In this document: positions 47,032-58,305 of the stretch, piece by piece | Numbering within the stretch: the stretch's first letter is position 1 | Layout: each line of letters opens with the position of its first letter | Origin: Astropecten irregularis | Lineage: Eukaryota; Echinodermata; Asteroidea; Paxillosida; Astropectinidae | NCBI GenBank assembly: GCA_963971285.1 | Contig: OZ020257.1 | Location: forward strand, 13,158,602 to 13,222,601 | Direction: 5' to 3' | Length of the DNA: 64,000 nucleotides | Program-made: the position numbers and the translations under genes | Notes under the pieces: generated by a model | What the model was told of the DNA's origin: nothing | The model's input: only the letters and a program-made list of their open reading frames with translations | The model's database searches: none

Positions 47032-48178
47032 TTAATGAGTATTCATGAGTAGTTACTAATTAATAAATCGTGTGGTTGTGAAGTGACGCCAATAGCCGTA
47101 CCATTGTTCCTCGTAAATCTCCATAATTATTCTAACGTAGATGTAACAGAGTAGCGATAATGAGAAGTGCATTTTGCATATAACTACATCATTTTCTTGA
47201 GACGGTCATGTTGGATAACAATCTACCCGCTCTCCCAGTTGCATCGTTGAGGGCGGTATACTTTCAGCCAATAAAAAAATAATAAATGCGAGACCGCGTG
47301 ACACTTTGTGGCATTCTCAGTGCTCGTTAATTTTATCAAACCGCCAACCATTTATCAAACTGTCAATTCCATGCGTGGAGACTTAATTAAATAATAAATT
47401 TTTGATAACATTTTACTTCCAATTTTGGGAAAGTAATTTGGCGCGAAACAATCATAATCATAGCGCCTTGTCACTGCAAATAAAAAGGCGCGCTATAAAA
47501 ATGAATATCATGTTATATTATGTTATCTGTGAAATTAAAAAAGAAGAAGATTATTTTTTGATATAAGGGAGTTCAGTTTTTATTGCCAACTAAAAAAAGT
47601 GGGTCACCGGAGAAAGAAAATGTTATTAAGAGATCAGAGATAAGATTGGGGCGGGGCTGGGATTAGGGGGGAGGAGGCAGGGGTGATGGTTTGGGGTGCT
47701 GAATGGTAGGCCTATTGGGGCGTTGTCTTGGCGTTGATAGCTAGCGACTGGGGTGTACGTGTAAATATAGGGTGGGGAGAATGGCTGCTGAGGGTGAGGT
47801 GGGTATGATGCTTCTATGTTGCTATTTATGAGGACTTTACATGGACCCTATGGCGGATAGCCCGGAAGTGTGCAGCAAAGATGCATGAAGAAATGCATTA
47901 TGGGACGGTATCTGTTTATAATTATAACACTTTCAGTAAGTAGCAGCGTTAACTTTCGACTTATTTATGCTAAGCCGTCAATCACTGAAGTTAGCAGAAG
48001 TTTAGGGTTACACATTATTTTACACGATAGGTTTACTGTATAACCAATGCAACGCTTGAAAAACATTCAATGCGCGACAAATTCCGTAAATTGTGATTGG
48101 CCAATGCGTTGCAAACTCTTGGAGGCTCACTATTTGGAATCGCCCGAATTGACCAATGATTGCCTTCACTATATATCA
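47032..48178. other. 3' flank of the 591-residue gene
   Basis: G-rich stretch at 47648-47700. A minus-strand AATAAA lies at about 47578, 600 bases past the stop of gene 48179-49954, and could serve polyadenylation. No other feature. Confidence 0.35.
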
Positions 48179-49954
48179 TTAATTACGCCAATTGTTTAAT
48201 TTCCGTAGATGTGAGCCGGCTTTATGCTGAGCAGTGGCCGCTGTTAGCATGTCACTCGTGACGACTTCCTCGCAGTCTTTCGGCAGGCGGAGATACCTTA
48301 TCTTCACCATTTCCTTCCACCATGCTTCGTCTGGTTCCTCCTCTTCCACGTCTTGGTTCTCGGAGAGGTCCAAGTTTTTATCAGCGTCCGCCATCGGTGA
48401 TGGGACATCATCTGATTCCCGATAAGCAATCGGCGAGGTTTCATCTTTCCTCCCCTCTAGAGGGCGCCATGTAATATCCTCCAGCCCTCTCATCAGTTTC
48501 TCTTTCCGTTTCTCAAGCTCGGCCGCCAGTAATTCGTTATCGTCCAGGCGTGCCTCCCTCAGCTCTTCTCGCTTTCGTTCGCGGGATTCCAGAAACGGCG
48601 AGACCGTGGTCGAGATTCGTCGACTCAGTGTCGCTGTTGAGGGGTTTTTAGCGGTTGGCGAGCGAGAGAGGGCGTCCTCCAGTTTCGGCTCGTGACACGA
48701 GAACGCCGCCGGCGGATCCACGGCTACGACGACGACCGGCGAGCGAGCGGTGAGGGCGCTGTTCGTCAGAGACGATCGTCGCCTGCTGCAGCTCCGCGGT
48801 CTCGTTGGAACGGAATTAGAGACCACGACGGCAGAACATTTCCGTCCGGTCCGGTGATTTGCGGTGCCGGAGGCCGAGGAAGCCCGGTTCTCGGGAGAGA
48901 ATTTGGTGGATGAGGGAAGGGAACTTGAGGAGCCTTTCGGTCGCGACGGTGGACAGGGCACGGAGAACGTACTGGCGGGTCTCGGTGATGAGATCACCTT
49001 AGGAACATCCTCGGTAACGGTGGGTAGTTTAGTGAGAGAGTTCGCCGGTGCCGACTCCAATCTGCCGGCGGCCGAAATGGCTCTCGGTCTGTTGGTCAAG
49101 TTTTCCACGCTTGACGAATCCGGGCTCACGGTCGAGCGACTCTTTGGTTGAGTCAGACTTGAAGCTCTTTCTTTTCTAAGTTCCTCTGTTCCTCTTAAGG
49201 CAGACAGAGTAGGAACCTCTAGCGGCGGCGAATTCATGATTGGTATCGGCTTTGACGGTGTTCTGGTTAATTCATTGATTTTTCTGATGTCGTCTTCGGT
49301 GGATTTGCTTTTTGCAGCCGAAAGTGGCTTCTGCACAGGTGCGCGGAGCTTTCTGATTGGCGTATCAGCTCTGGTCTTGATGTCCGGCTTTGCAGTGGAC
49401 GCTGCTGACCTGCGTTCTCGCTTGTGACCCATGGCTGCAGAAGATGGAATGATAATTTTCATGTCCGCCGACTTTGGGCGCGGCGGCCCGTGAGGAGGAA
49501 CCGGAGTTACCGGACATCTGCCGGTCAGATCAAGCGAGATTCTCCCGCCTCGCTGCAGGGGTCCGGGAGCAGCAGACCGGGCGCCGTGATGGTGAGCAGT
49601 GTCCCCCTTGCAGCAGCCTTCCTCCGTCCCCCGTTTGATCTCGGCTATCTGCTCCGGAGTCAAATTGGACCGGATCAGCGAGGCTTTCTTCTTTAGCCGC
49701 TCGTACCTGGCCTTGACTTGCTGCTTCTCGCTGTCCAGCAACCGACGGGAGTAGGTCTGCTCCTGGCCGATGTTACGGAGCTTCTTGTCGAACAGCTTGC
49801 CTTTACTGGTCAGGGTAGTAGCCGTGCCGGGAACGGCGACGAGCGGCGGCAGTAACCTGCCTGCCGACGGGCGTCTGGCCACAAGTTTCTCGGCCATTCT
49901 GTCCCGAATATCTTCAGTACGTCTCAGGTCTAGCCCGGGTAGTTGATATTTCAT
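48179..49954 (-). CDS. Uncharacterised basic Ser/Pro-rich protein, 591 residues
   Basis: One uninterrupted frame from ATG 49954 (MKYQLPGLDLRRTEDIRDR) to stop at 48179. An in-frame TGA lies two codons upstream, fixing the start, and an acceptor-like CATCAAG about 20 bp before it suggests an upstream non-coding exon. Residues ~60-110 are a charged helix (SRRLLDSEKQQVKARYERLK, then LTPEQIAEIKRG). Residues ~120-440 are low-complexity, rich in Ser, Pro, Thr, Arg and Lys. Residues ~455-491 form a strongly charged helix (ERKREELREARLDDNELLAA). An acidic patch (VEEEEPDEAWWKEM) and the conserved-looking tail IRYLRLPKDCEEVVTSDM, then HLRKLNNWRN, end the protein. There is no signal peptide or membrane segment. 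The build suggests a cytoskeletal or nuclear scaffold, but no family is recognised. GC-rich, CpG-rich coding sequence contrasts with AT-rich flanks. Confidence 0.75.
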   Translation of the reverse strand: MKYQLPGLDLRRTEDIRDRMAEKLVARRPSAGRLLPPLVAVPGTATTLTSKGKLFDKKLRNIGQEQTYSRRLLDSEKQQVKARYERLKKKASLIRSNLTPEQIAEIKRGTEEGCCKGDTAHHHGARSAAPGPLQRGGRISLDLTGRCPVTPVPPHGPPRPKSADMKIIIPSSAAMGHKRERRSAASTAKPDIKTRADTPIRKLRAPVQKPLSAAKSKSTEDDIRKINELTRTPSKPIPIMNSPPLEVPTLSALRGTEELRKERASSLTQPKSRSTVSPDSSSVENLTNRPRAISAAGRLESAPANSLTKLPTVTEDVPKVISSPRPASTFSVPCPPSRPKGSSSSLPSSTKFSPENRASSASGTANHRTGRKCSAVVVSNSVPTRPRSCSRRRSSLTNSALTARSPVVVVAVDPPAAFSCHEPKLEDALSRSPTAKNPSTATLSRRISTTVSPFLESRERKREELREARLDDNELLAAELEKRKEKLMRGLEDITWRPLEGRKDETSPIAYRESDDVPSPMADADKNLDLSENQDVEEEEPDEAWWKEMVKIRYLRLPKDCEEVVTSDMLTAATAQHKAGSHLRKLNNWRN

Positions 49955-50241
49955 CAGCAATCACGATCGTAGCCTTGATGGGAAAAGCAAAATTATAGAA
50001 GAGATATCATTCAATGTCGACTACATGTCGATAGTAACGGCATAGAGGTCACCTTATACTCATTGTCGAACTACGTGCCGTGAGTTCTGTGCACTTAACA
50101 AGGACTTGTCAAAAAGTGAACAACCAATGCCAGCATGTTCACGGTATTAAAGCAAGCTCTTACATTCAACCAACCATCGTAAAATCAAAAACAAAAATAA
50201 TCCTTTGCGAATGAAACGACTCGAAAGAAAAATTGAATAAC

Positions 50242-50387
50242 CTCGCACTTTGGCAGTAGCCATTTTGTTTGGTATTACTTCCGTGTACCTCAACAGTCTT
50301 TCAAGTTTCTCAGCTCTATTTAACTGTCCAAAACGTTTCACATGCTCGACCAAGGCAAGGATATCTACTCCGTCGGAAACGGCACAG
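50242..50387 (-). CDS. Candidate exon, product unknown
   Basis: On the minus strand, an open frame reads an amphipathic helix (ILALVEHVKRFGQLNRAEKL, then ERLLRYTEVIPNK) followed by MATAKVR and a donor-like GCGAG|GTTATT. The upstream acceptor is weak. It lies 290 bp upstream of the 591-residue gene on the same strand but cannot extend it, because that gene has an in-frame stop just before its ATG. It may be a 5' exon of that transcript, or a short first exon starting at ATGGCTACTGCC. Confidence 0.25.
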
Positions 50388-51537
50388 CTTTCGCATGCAT
50401 AAATTTTAGCCAGTGTTGTACACAAGTGCATAAGTATGTACAAAATAATAATAACGATGATAATCAAATACCCATGATTGTCTGCCTTACCTTTCTGATG
50501 ACAGTCTATACGCAGGAATGCAATTAGCACAATGGGACTTCACATTAAGTTTTATAATGACACCCCGAAAACAAATACTACGGCAACTTGACATGCACCG
50601 TGTATGTGGCGTAATAACGGCCTGTAAAACGCGGCGCAGTTCCCCGTCTCCTTTGAGAATGTGCCGCTTCCCAATGTCACTTTGGAGAAAAATCAACACA
50701 ATAACAGAACAACTTTGACCGATCCCTCCTGGTTTTTAAAAATATCACCGCTGCCATGCACTAATGAGGACAAAGTATCTTTTTTGGATTCTTTATCTCG
50801 CCCACTTGAAAATAAAACCTACCTTAATTGCGGGCTTATTGCAGGCCCTGTGTGTACTTTGCCAACAAGAAGACAAGTGTTTGTCAACACTTGTCAAACC
50901 GTAGTTGCTTGTTAAGTCCCAACATGTGGGTTAATTCGATTTATTTTTTGGTGCTTGTGCAAATTTACGGCTTGATATTTTATTACTCAATTTAAGGGTC
51001 ACAGGACGTGTGATATTTACATTTTTTTGCCGAGAGGCACCGTCGAGTCATGTGGCAACTATGTTTCTAATAAGCCTAATAATATTCATATAAATCTTTG
51101 CCATCACGGGTTTCCAGCTGAGTTTCGTGCTATGTGTATTGCTTGGATTGCACGCATGGTACTCGGCTACAAAATGTTTAAGCAACGAATTATATGTATA
51201 TACGCAGCATCAAATATGGTTCCCCAAATGAAAGATGTATACTTTTATGCTGGTTGTACTTTTCAGAAGTTTACACATGCAAGAAAAGATTACGCGTTGT
51301 CAGTATCCAATAAACTGATGTATGACCATCCACATAAATTATTTTTGTGCGCGATCTCATTTGAAATATTCTGCCTTTGAAAATCTTCGGCACAAAAGTA
51401 CAAAAATGTGTCTGTAACAAGAACGGGAAAAGTGGGAAGAAGTAATTAGCCAAGTTGAAAAAGACTATGCGCCATCTTGGATCGGGAATCCCTGTGCCCT
51501 TGCGTCGTTTACGTTTTCTTCAAAATTAGCAAAAGAG
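50388..51537. other. Intergenic sequence
   Basis: No supported gene or shared repeat. Confidence 0.4.
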
Positions 51538-51783
51538 GGTAAGTTTGCGGTGACACCATGTAATCTCTTCTGTGAGAGTGTGTGGTTCTGAGAATAACTG
51601 TTTGGTATTATCTCGACGTTCCGAACAGTGTGCTCTCGGTTCGTCCTCACTGGTTACTGGTAACAGTTACTCTCTTGAGGACGAACCGAGCACACTGTTC
51701 GGAACGTCGAGATAATACCTACGGTTCTTCTCAGAACCACACACTCTCACAGAAGAGATAACATGGTGTCACCGCAAACCTAT
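51538..51783. repeat. Large near-perfect palindrome
   Basis: Arms of about 110 bp (51538-51649 and 51675-51783) with only a few mismatches: 'gtttgcggtgacaccatgt' mirrored by 'acatggtgtcaccgcaaac', and 'ccgaacagtgtgctc' mirrored by 'gagcacactgttcgg'. The spacer is about 25 bp and itself contains 'ggttactggtaac'. A single-arm copy is at 26326-26440. Confidence 0.9.
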
Positions 51784-52533
51784 AGTATAACATCCACCAT
51801 TGCATAGCTTTAAGTCTTACTTAAAATTAGCAACGCATAATTATGATGTTTAGCAAATTTGACGGTTATTGATATTTCAATAATCCTTCTGACAATACAT
51901 GCATATAAAAATATAATGTGATATAGTACTCAACATAGTACATACCCGTATAAGATGTGATGTTATAGTCACGTTTTAAGTAAGTTCCCACTGCACGGTA
52001 TACGAAGTTCACTATACTCAATATCATACTCTTCTGTATACTGTACTGGTCCCAAAGAACCTATAGCGCCGGTCATCTAGAATTCCAAGTTTCCAGAAAT
52101 GCTCTCGTATCAACTCACAACCTTTTCCGTGACCCAGACATTCCCAATGCAAAGAAACCACATCATATACCCAAATAATTATACCCACTTCGAAATCCCA
52201 CACTGGTATTAATAGTCATGCTGATCGCAAAACTCCGTATACAATTTCCAGACTCCATTGTGCGTTTTGTATAGGAACTAAAGGAGTGAGGGGCTAAGAA
52301 GTTAACAGAGTTTTCCTACCGATCATTGTTGGGAATAATTATTGTTTGAAGGGTGTATTTTCCTCCAAATGCCGCTTTTCTTTAGCGTGCAATCTGATTC
52401 CTAAATTTCCTCCACACTAAAATCTAAAAATAGTGTTTGTGTAACTTCAGAAGCTGCTAAGTGCTTAAAGTATATGTGCTGTTTGGTCAATATACCACTA
52501 TCTTGGCAATTTATGGACCGTTGCCAATTAAAA

Positions 52534-52826
52534 GGTATACTTCACAGATTTACCTTACAGGGTATAAAGATGGTAATGGTAGAAACATACGGTAAACATA
52601 GAAAAGAGTAAAACCAGTGACCAAAAATATTTTTGATCTTTTAAAAGATCAAAAATAAAAGAAAAAAGACTTAAGAAATACTGCGGCCGTTTTTCACTGT
52701 TTCCTCAATAAGTGGGCACCGTATGTGACTGAAATTTTCACAGATGACTGTTATTGTATATCTGTTTTGATATTTCTGCCCATGAATCTGTATTTCTTTG
52801 ACAAAAACAAAAGTATGATATTACCT
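52534..52826 (+). mobile_element. TTAA-1 MITE, forward copy, 5' truncated
   Basis: Left ~30 bp missing. Centre 'gatcttttaaaagatc'; right end 'gtatgatattacct' then TTAA. Confidence 0.8.
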
Positions 52827-54194
52827 TTAAAGTGGGTCGCGGCTTATGCAATTAATTTTCAATGATCATTCGTGCTTGACTGTGAGTTTATAGTCAAGTA
52901 TAGGGGTTAATTTATTGCCTGATCTACACAATACACGATGCCTGTTGATGCTCTCGTGCATTTTTAATGAAACGAGGAAGTAAACCCTAGATCACATCCT
53001 GAGATGCCCCTATTGGAGCAGAATTGCAAAGCTGATGAGGACCTTGAAGAGAACAATGAAACCGGCCAGAAAATTATCTCTAGCTTTGACTAAAACACAA
53101 TATCTTATATGTACGTGGACACGATATAAGAACACATGAACGTGTAACAAGCCTCACAATTTGGCCTCTCGTTACCGTGGTAACACGTAGACCAAAAAAT
53201 ATCATGTATTATGCTTGAGTTAATTACCTCGTTACCTCCGAGTCCGGTATTGATTGGTCGGTCGCTAGGCAACGAGCACCCTGTTGCTTCATTTTGTATG
53301 AATCATTGAGCGGGAAATTGTGTAGCGTTCAGGCTGCATTTTTATTGCAACAACGCGTTATCGGTTTTACACCATGCACACAAGGATATGATGACTGTTG
53401 TTGGGGATGGAAGTAAGAAAAAACACTGTGACGCCATCTTGTTTTATTGGATTGTCAAGATTCGACGGTTGTGTCAGCAAAGTCGAGTGCATTGGACTGT
53501 TAACGACAACGGACATGTGTCGGTTTGAGTAAACATTTCCTAGAAAATGATTCGAGAGCCGCGTTCAAACGACGGTTTTAGTTGCTACTGAGTCACATGG
53601 AAGATGTGTAAGGTGAATCTTCATCTTTAGCCTTCATCTTCTGCTGTAAAATTTAGGAACACCGAGATCAACAAACTGCAGGAGCTTTGCATGTGTATCC
53701 TTGAATGTGTCTTGACAATGAGGTTTAGCTCCATGATTTTAACTAACAACGGTCCATGGTCCACGAGAAAAACTCATGTCAACAGTTTTCATGCGATGAC
53801 AATGCTGTCATGATGGAAGCATAAATGATTGCCGAGAATCAATTATTACTATTCTCGGCGGTCGTGCTTGCAAGCATAGAGTGAATATTAACAGTGTACG
53901 TGTGGCCATTTTGTTTTTGCAACGCAAATTGGTTATTTATTAAGTAACACATGTCGATTGACTACAATTGTATGTATCCAATGCTATATCGAGACAGTTA
54001 CGCCTTGAAGCGAGACTACACATTTTTCTTCTCTTGTGAACATCAACACATCACCTGTTGATGAGCTTTCGTTGTTATGTCATGTTTCTACGTAAGTGGC
54101 AATGATGAGATGTTCACTGACGAGGTTTTTCTCCTGGTCACCCAACAACATTCATGCTACCAACTGACTGAGGTCAACGATCGGGTTCTTTCCA
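52827..54194. other. Upstream flank of gene 54866-55345
   Basis: No repeat or exon was recognised. A small hairpin, ccgagaat / attctcgg, lies at 53832-53859. Confidence 0.4.
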
Positions 54195-54653
54195 TGCAGA
54201 CTGGACTACTGCAATAATATTTTCAGTGTCATTATAGACAGAAGGACTTAGAACCGACTTCAAAGACTATACAGAATTCAGCTGCTAGGCTAATTGTCTT
54301 CTCTGCTCCCCTTCGGACTCGCACATAACCTCTCCGACCCGACTGGAGCTCCATTGGTTGCCAGTGAGACAGAGCATAGCATTCAAAATTTGGCTGCTAG
54401 TCTTCAAGTCTCTCAACCACTGATGTCCGGAGTACAGTGATAACATTCTAATTCGTTGTTCTCAAGTCCGTAATTCTCGTTCATCCTCATCTATCCGTAG
54501 TCTGGCTTACTCGGCGCCTTTCCAAGAGACGTGCAGGTGAAACGTCCTCATGTGGTTGCTGCAAAACTATGGAATCATCTGCCTGTTGCAGTGAAGATGG
54601 CCTCCTCTGTTGACCAGTTCAAGGAGAGCATTAAATCCCATCTATTTTGCTAA
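54195..54653 (+). mobile_element. Dead LINE fragment, reverse transcriptase 3' end
   Basis: Fragments of the C-terminal region of a CR1/L2-like LINE ORF2 are visible in several frames: LDYCNNIF at 54203-54226, LHWLPVRQ-type sequence near 54350, and at the end WNHLPVAVKMASSVDQFKES followed by IKSHLFC and TAA (54651). The fragment has several frameshifts and stops, lacks the catalytic domain, and has no visible tail repeat. It ends about 210 bp before the start codon of the next gene. Confidence 0.75.
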
Positions 54654-54865
54654 GAGGACATTGGATTAAATGGACTAGGCTGATCATTTTGAGGTGTTGA
54701 AGTATTGTTTTAGTGGCCTAAACATGATTTAATTTGCAAGTAAAACTGCCACCATTACCAGCCCTGTCTTCTGTACTGGACAGGTTGATAACCATAAGAG
54801 CTGTGCCAGCATACGCCAAGCCTGTCATCGTGAGCACCGCTAGTCATCGAGACCTGAGACCCAAG

Positions 54866-55345
54866 ATGGCACCCTCGATGGCCCGAAGACTCCTCCGTGA
54901 CGCCTCGTCTCCAGCCACCCTCCTCTGCCTCATCATCACCGTGGGGTTCCTGCTGGTCAGCTACCAGAGCTCCTCCACCGAGCGCTTCTCCCTCCGCACC
55001 CAGCAGCGCCGCCTGATATCCAGGATCGGGGTGGACGCCTCCTCGCTGTCCGTCCTGGTCAACGCCACCCGTCTCATGGACAAGAGGGTTCGCGACGCCA
55101 CGCGGCGAGTGGCCAGGCTGACTCGGGACAACGAGGACTACAAGACGTTCATGAATCAACTGCACAAGAGCATCAAGCAGCTGAAGACGCAGCGAGGCAA
55201 ACTCTTCAAAAGGCAGCAACGATTCATTGATAAGTTCCTCTCGCTGAAGAAACTGAACATGGTCAACAAGACATTCATAGACGGCATCATGAACGTGGAA
55301 AGCGACTTGTTTGGTGAAGAGGAATCGTCATATAATATGTATTAG
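54866..55345 (+). CDS. Small single-pass membrane coiled-coil protein, 159 residues
   Basis: ATG at 54866 (MAPSMARRLLRD) in good context (CAAGATGG). The frame is open upstream but without ATG, and an acceptor-like CTGTACTGGACAG near 54783 may mark the exon start. A basic N terminus precedes one hydrophobic segment at residues ~17-33 (ATLLCLIITVGFLLVSY), giving a likely type II (N-in) topology. Residues ~70-130 are a basic coiled coil (RVARLTRDNEDYKTFMNQLH, then KSIKQLKTQRGKLFKRQ). Possible N-glycosylation sites: NAT (66) and NKT (134). The tail is acidic (DLFGEEESSYNMY). GC-rich. No family recognised. It resembles in plan, not sequence, the minus-strand protein at 58306-58749. Confidence 0.65.
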   Translation: MAPSMARRLLRDASSPATLLCLIITVGFLLVSYQSSSTERFSLRTQQRRLISRIGVDASSLSVLVNATRLMDKRVRDATRRVARLTRDNEDYKTFMNQLHKSIKQLKTQRGKLFKRQQRFIDKFLSLKKLNMVNKTFIDGIMNVESDLFGEEESSYNMY

Positions 55346-55508
55346 CACAATATAATAATACCACTGTGGTATACCGTTCATTTGAGTGTTATATAGAGGA
55401 TATAATATGATTCACACTATAGTCCTTTTAGTATTTTATGAACACAATTTTATGGAACTACACAATGCATTACTTAGACAATGCACGCATAACAGGGGAA
55501 CGCACACT

Positions 55509-55739
55509 TAGGGACTTTACGAAACCTGGCTTGAGGCTAGGCTTGGGACTTATTTCCCTACTACCGACATTTGAGGCCCACATCAAAACGAAATGAAGGG
55601 ATTGGGCCACATGACGAAGCCCAAAAAAGGCTCCAGCTTCGCCATGTACCTCAAGCCCTTCCTTTCATTTAGGACACAAAATGGCGGTAGCAAAATGAAT
55701 CCCAAGCCTGGCCTCAAACCTCATTTCGCAAAGGTCCTG
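55509..55739. mobile_element. hAT-like MITE, TAGGGACTTTACGAAA ends
   Basis: Left 'tagggactttacgaaacctg', right 'catttcgcaaaggtcct'; both sub-ends carry CCTGGC(T/C)T-type repeats. The interior ('atgacgaagcccaaaa') is unlike the hexamer MITEs, but the tip matches the left end of the 37.8-kb array element. Confidence 0.7.
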
Positions 55740-56446
55740 TAATTACGAATAGAAAGTGTGAATATGTTGTGCCTATATACTGTCACTATATCAGCACAAG
55801 TCGTATAATATTTGTTGTATTTCGAAATTTAAATAGACAGTAGCTGATCGGGGGGGGGGGGGGGTGCAACCTCCCGCGCAGTCGCATACTAATGTATTTG
55901 TTTATATCAGTAAAATGGAGAAATGGAAAACAAGCTATAAACCATGCAACATAATGCAACACGAACTGTTGGTATGGACACAAATTCATAATAGGCCTAT
56001 CGGGTAAACACCATGATTTTGTTGTACCACAATAGATTCTTAGCAATAAATAGGCAGTACTTTTTTATTATTATCGACGGAGCTTCAACAGCAACTAAAT
56101 AAATACAGAGAAGAATAGGAATTGTGTAGCATCAGCCAATACTTATATAATTAATTATATGCAAAATGTGACGCCACGAGTCACGTCCACGCATGCACTC
56201 AACGCGTCACACATCCGAGGCAGACATGTTTTCAATTCATTGATCAGCAATTTTTGTTTGTCATTTTTGTCATCACATAATAACAATGATCGAATAAATA
56301 AAACTAATAAATCGTAGACTTCAAACAAAAACAATAAAGAGCATGATAAAATTGACTAGACGGAAGAAAACCACAAAAATTGTTGATGAAATATAATTAT
56401 AACTGCGACGAAGATAAATAGACATTTTTTTTTTTTTATAATTCAA
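55740..56446. other. 3' flank with G run
   Basis: A G run lies at 55850-55864 and AATAAA at about 56046, a distant candidate polyadenylation signal for gene 54866-55345. No gene. Confidence 0.35.
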
Positions 56447-56700
56447 AATAATAAACATCTGCAAACTGCTCATCAGCCAAAATAATGACCTGAAATTTAA
56501 TGCTTGGAGTTAGGAGGGCCTGACGCGTTTCCATCCTATATCTTTATCGAAGGCTAAATGACAAAAGCACAATGACATGCAAGCAAAATGTTTTTTTTAT
56601 AAGGATTCAGAGATCAATAACCACAAGGGAAACTGATTGAATTGTAAGTCATTGAAAAATGAACAAAGAAAAATTTACTCGAACCAGCTATTCGAACCTG
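56447..56700 (-). repeat. Composite retroposon-like repeat
   Basis: The segment 'ctgcaaactgctcatcagcc' and 'ggagttaggagggcctgacg' repeats 5940-6040. The following 56586-56690 is the reverse complement of the SINE tail at 41930-42010, ending in 'ggttcgaatagctggttcga' on the minus strand. This suggests one longer element of which 6.0, 41.9 and 63.8 kb hold other parts. Confidence 0.6.
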
Positions 56701-56739
56701 CGATTATATGTATAGGCCTAGAGAGTTAAAACTACTATA

Positions 56740-57159
56740 CAGCGTGTCCCTCGAAAAAAAAAGCAACACTTCGTGTGGGGAACCATGTCTAAAACGGTTT
56801 ATCACTTCAAGATATGATACAACCATGTCTTGGCTATCACCATGTAGAATTTAAGCAAAATCGGGCTAAAATTGGCAACAAATATTACCCCTTGAAAGAG
56901 TACTCTTTAAATTTGCAGTATTCCAGGATAATGATAAGTGGTCAATACACACGTAATGTGGATGAAATAAAGATGAAAATCGGGTTTTGAGGTTGGGTAA
57001 TTCAGTCTTAATTTCCCCCTAAGTTTTAGTCCAATTTTGCTCAAATTCTACATGGTGATAGCCAAGACATGGCTGCATCACATATATGAATCTTGAAGTG
57101 ATAAACAGTTTGATTTTAATGTTTCTCGACACAAAGCGTTTATTTGGGGAGACACGCTA
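56740..57159. mobile_element. Mariner-like MITE, second copy
   Basis: TA flank, 'cagcgtgtccctcgaaaaa' at the left and 'ggggagacacgct' at the right then TA. The interior matches 15496-15952 throughout. The ends agree with mariner-type elements using a TA target. Confidence 0.85.
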
Positions 57160-57594
57160 TATAATTTGGGACTAAAACTGAACAAGCTTGATTGAATGTC
57201 TTCATTATGTACTCGAGTGTAACCATTAATGGAGTATATAGAGGAGTCTAGATCCTATACAGTATATGGCAATAAGTCCTCCAGTGACATGTCAAAAAAA
57301 TGTAGACCATAGTTCCAAAAGTCATGCAGTGCCATGTCTGAAGTTGAGTTTGATGCTCGCCACGGTTGCTAGATCGGTGTGCTGTCATCTGATGTCACTT
57401 GTCAATCCATTCTACTATTACCTTTTTGAATTTTTTTCGTCATGGCCAGTTTCTGCAAGTTATTAAAGACAAAGAACAGTTAATGATAAATTATAAGGGA
57501 GACCATTCACAAGAAATTTAGCAATGATTTAGGTTATGTCACTTTCTTTTCGCCCAATCAAACAGTGTAGGCAAGAGTACTTTTCACACGACGC

Positions 57595-57858
57595 TAACAA
57601 AACCTTTCAACCATTGAGAAATTCTCTCATGGTTGCGACATCTTACAGAAGTGTCTTCGTGTGAAAGGACACCAATGCTTGAGAGTGGCCGACGTCCCTG
57701 GTGAATCCTTGAGAGATTATGACCGAGGTCCAGATCCATGAGAGAATTTCTCAATGGTTGAAAGTTTTGTTTTTAGCGTCGTGTGAAAAGGCCTAAAATC
57801 TCTCAAGGATTCACCAGGGACGTGGGTCACTCTCAAGCATTGGTGTCCTTTCACACGA
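57595..57858. repeat. Interleaved double inverted repeat (A-B-A'-B')
   Basis: A (57595-57633, 'cacacgacgctaacaaaacc') pairs with A' (57736-57786). B (57659-57718, 'gacaccaatgcttgagagtg') pairs with B' (57797-57856). The order is interleaved, so both hairpins cannot form as simple nested stems. CACACGA-type ends suggest a MITE, perhaps two overlapping insertions. Confidence 0.8.
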
Positions 57859-58193
57859 TGATTGGTAATGGTCACAGAACAGCACCCGCACTTTGTCTAA
57901 TCCAGCTTGTACATGAAATAATAAGCCTGTCAAATTTTGAGCTCGATCGGACATTTTAGCGAAAAAAGGAGTTTTTTTTTTCATAGGGAATTATTTTTGA
58001 TCTCGTGAGACGTAATATTAGTTTTACATTTCCTAAACAAATAATAGCATTTCAGGCAGACACATTTTAGAAGGTTTTTTTTTTATCATGTTAGGCTATT
58101 GTTTACACTGTGTATTATGTAAGTTTTAAGGTAAATCTGTGAACATTCATATTTTGGTTTGTTATAAATACCAATATACTGTACTGTACTTTT
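57859..58193 (-). mobile_element. TTAA-2 MITE, reverse copy
   Basis: Starts 'gattggtaatggtcacagaa', includes 'catgaaataataagcctgtc' and 'gagctcgatcggacatttt', and ends 'tactgtactgtacttttaa'. It abuts the interleaved repeat and lies just beyond the donor of exon 58306-58749, within its intron. Confidence 0.75.
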
Positions 58194-58305
58194 AAAGAGC
58201 ACTGCCAAATAGGCAACATTTTTGTTTGAAAAAAAAAATCAATGATTATACTACAAGAATTTTTCAAAAACTCTGATGAATAAAACTTAAAGGGGACGTA
58301 CGTAC

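Noticed and set aside
48692-49696. Several plus-strand frames opposite the 591-residue gene
   Set aside because: Antisense shadows of a GC-rich coding exon, fragmented over different frames.
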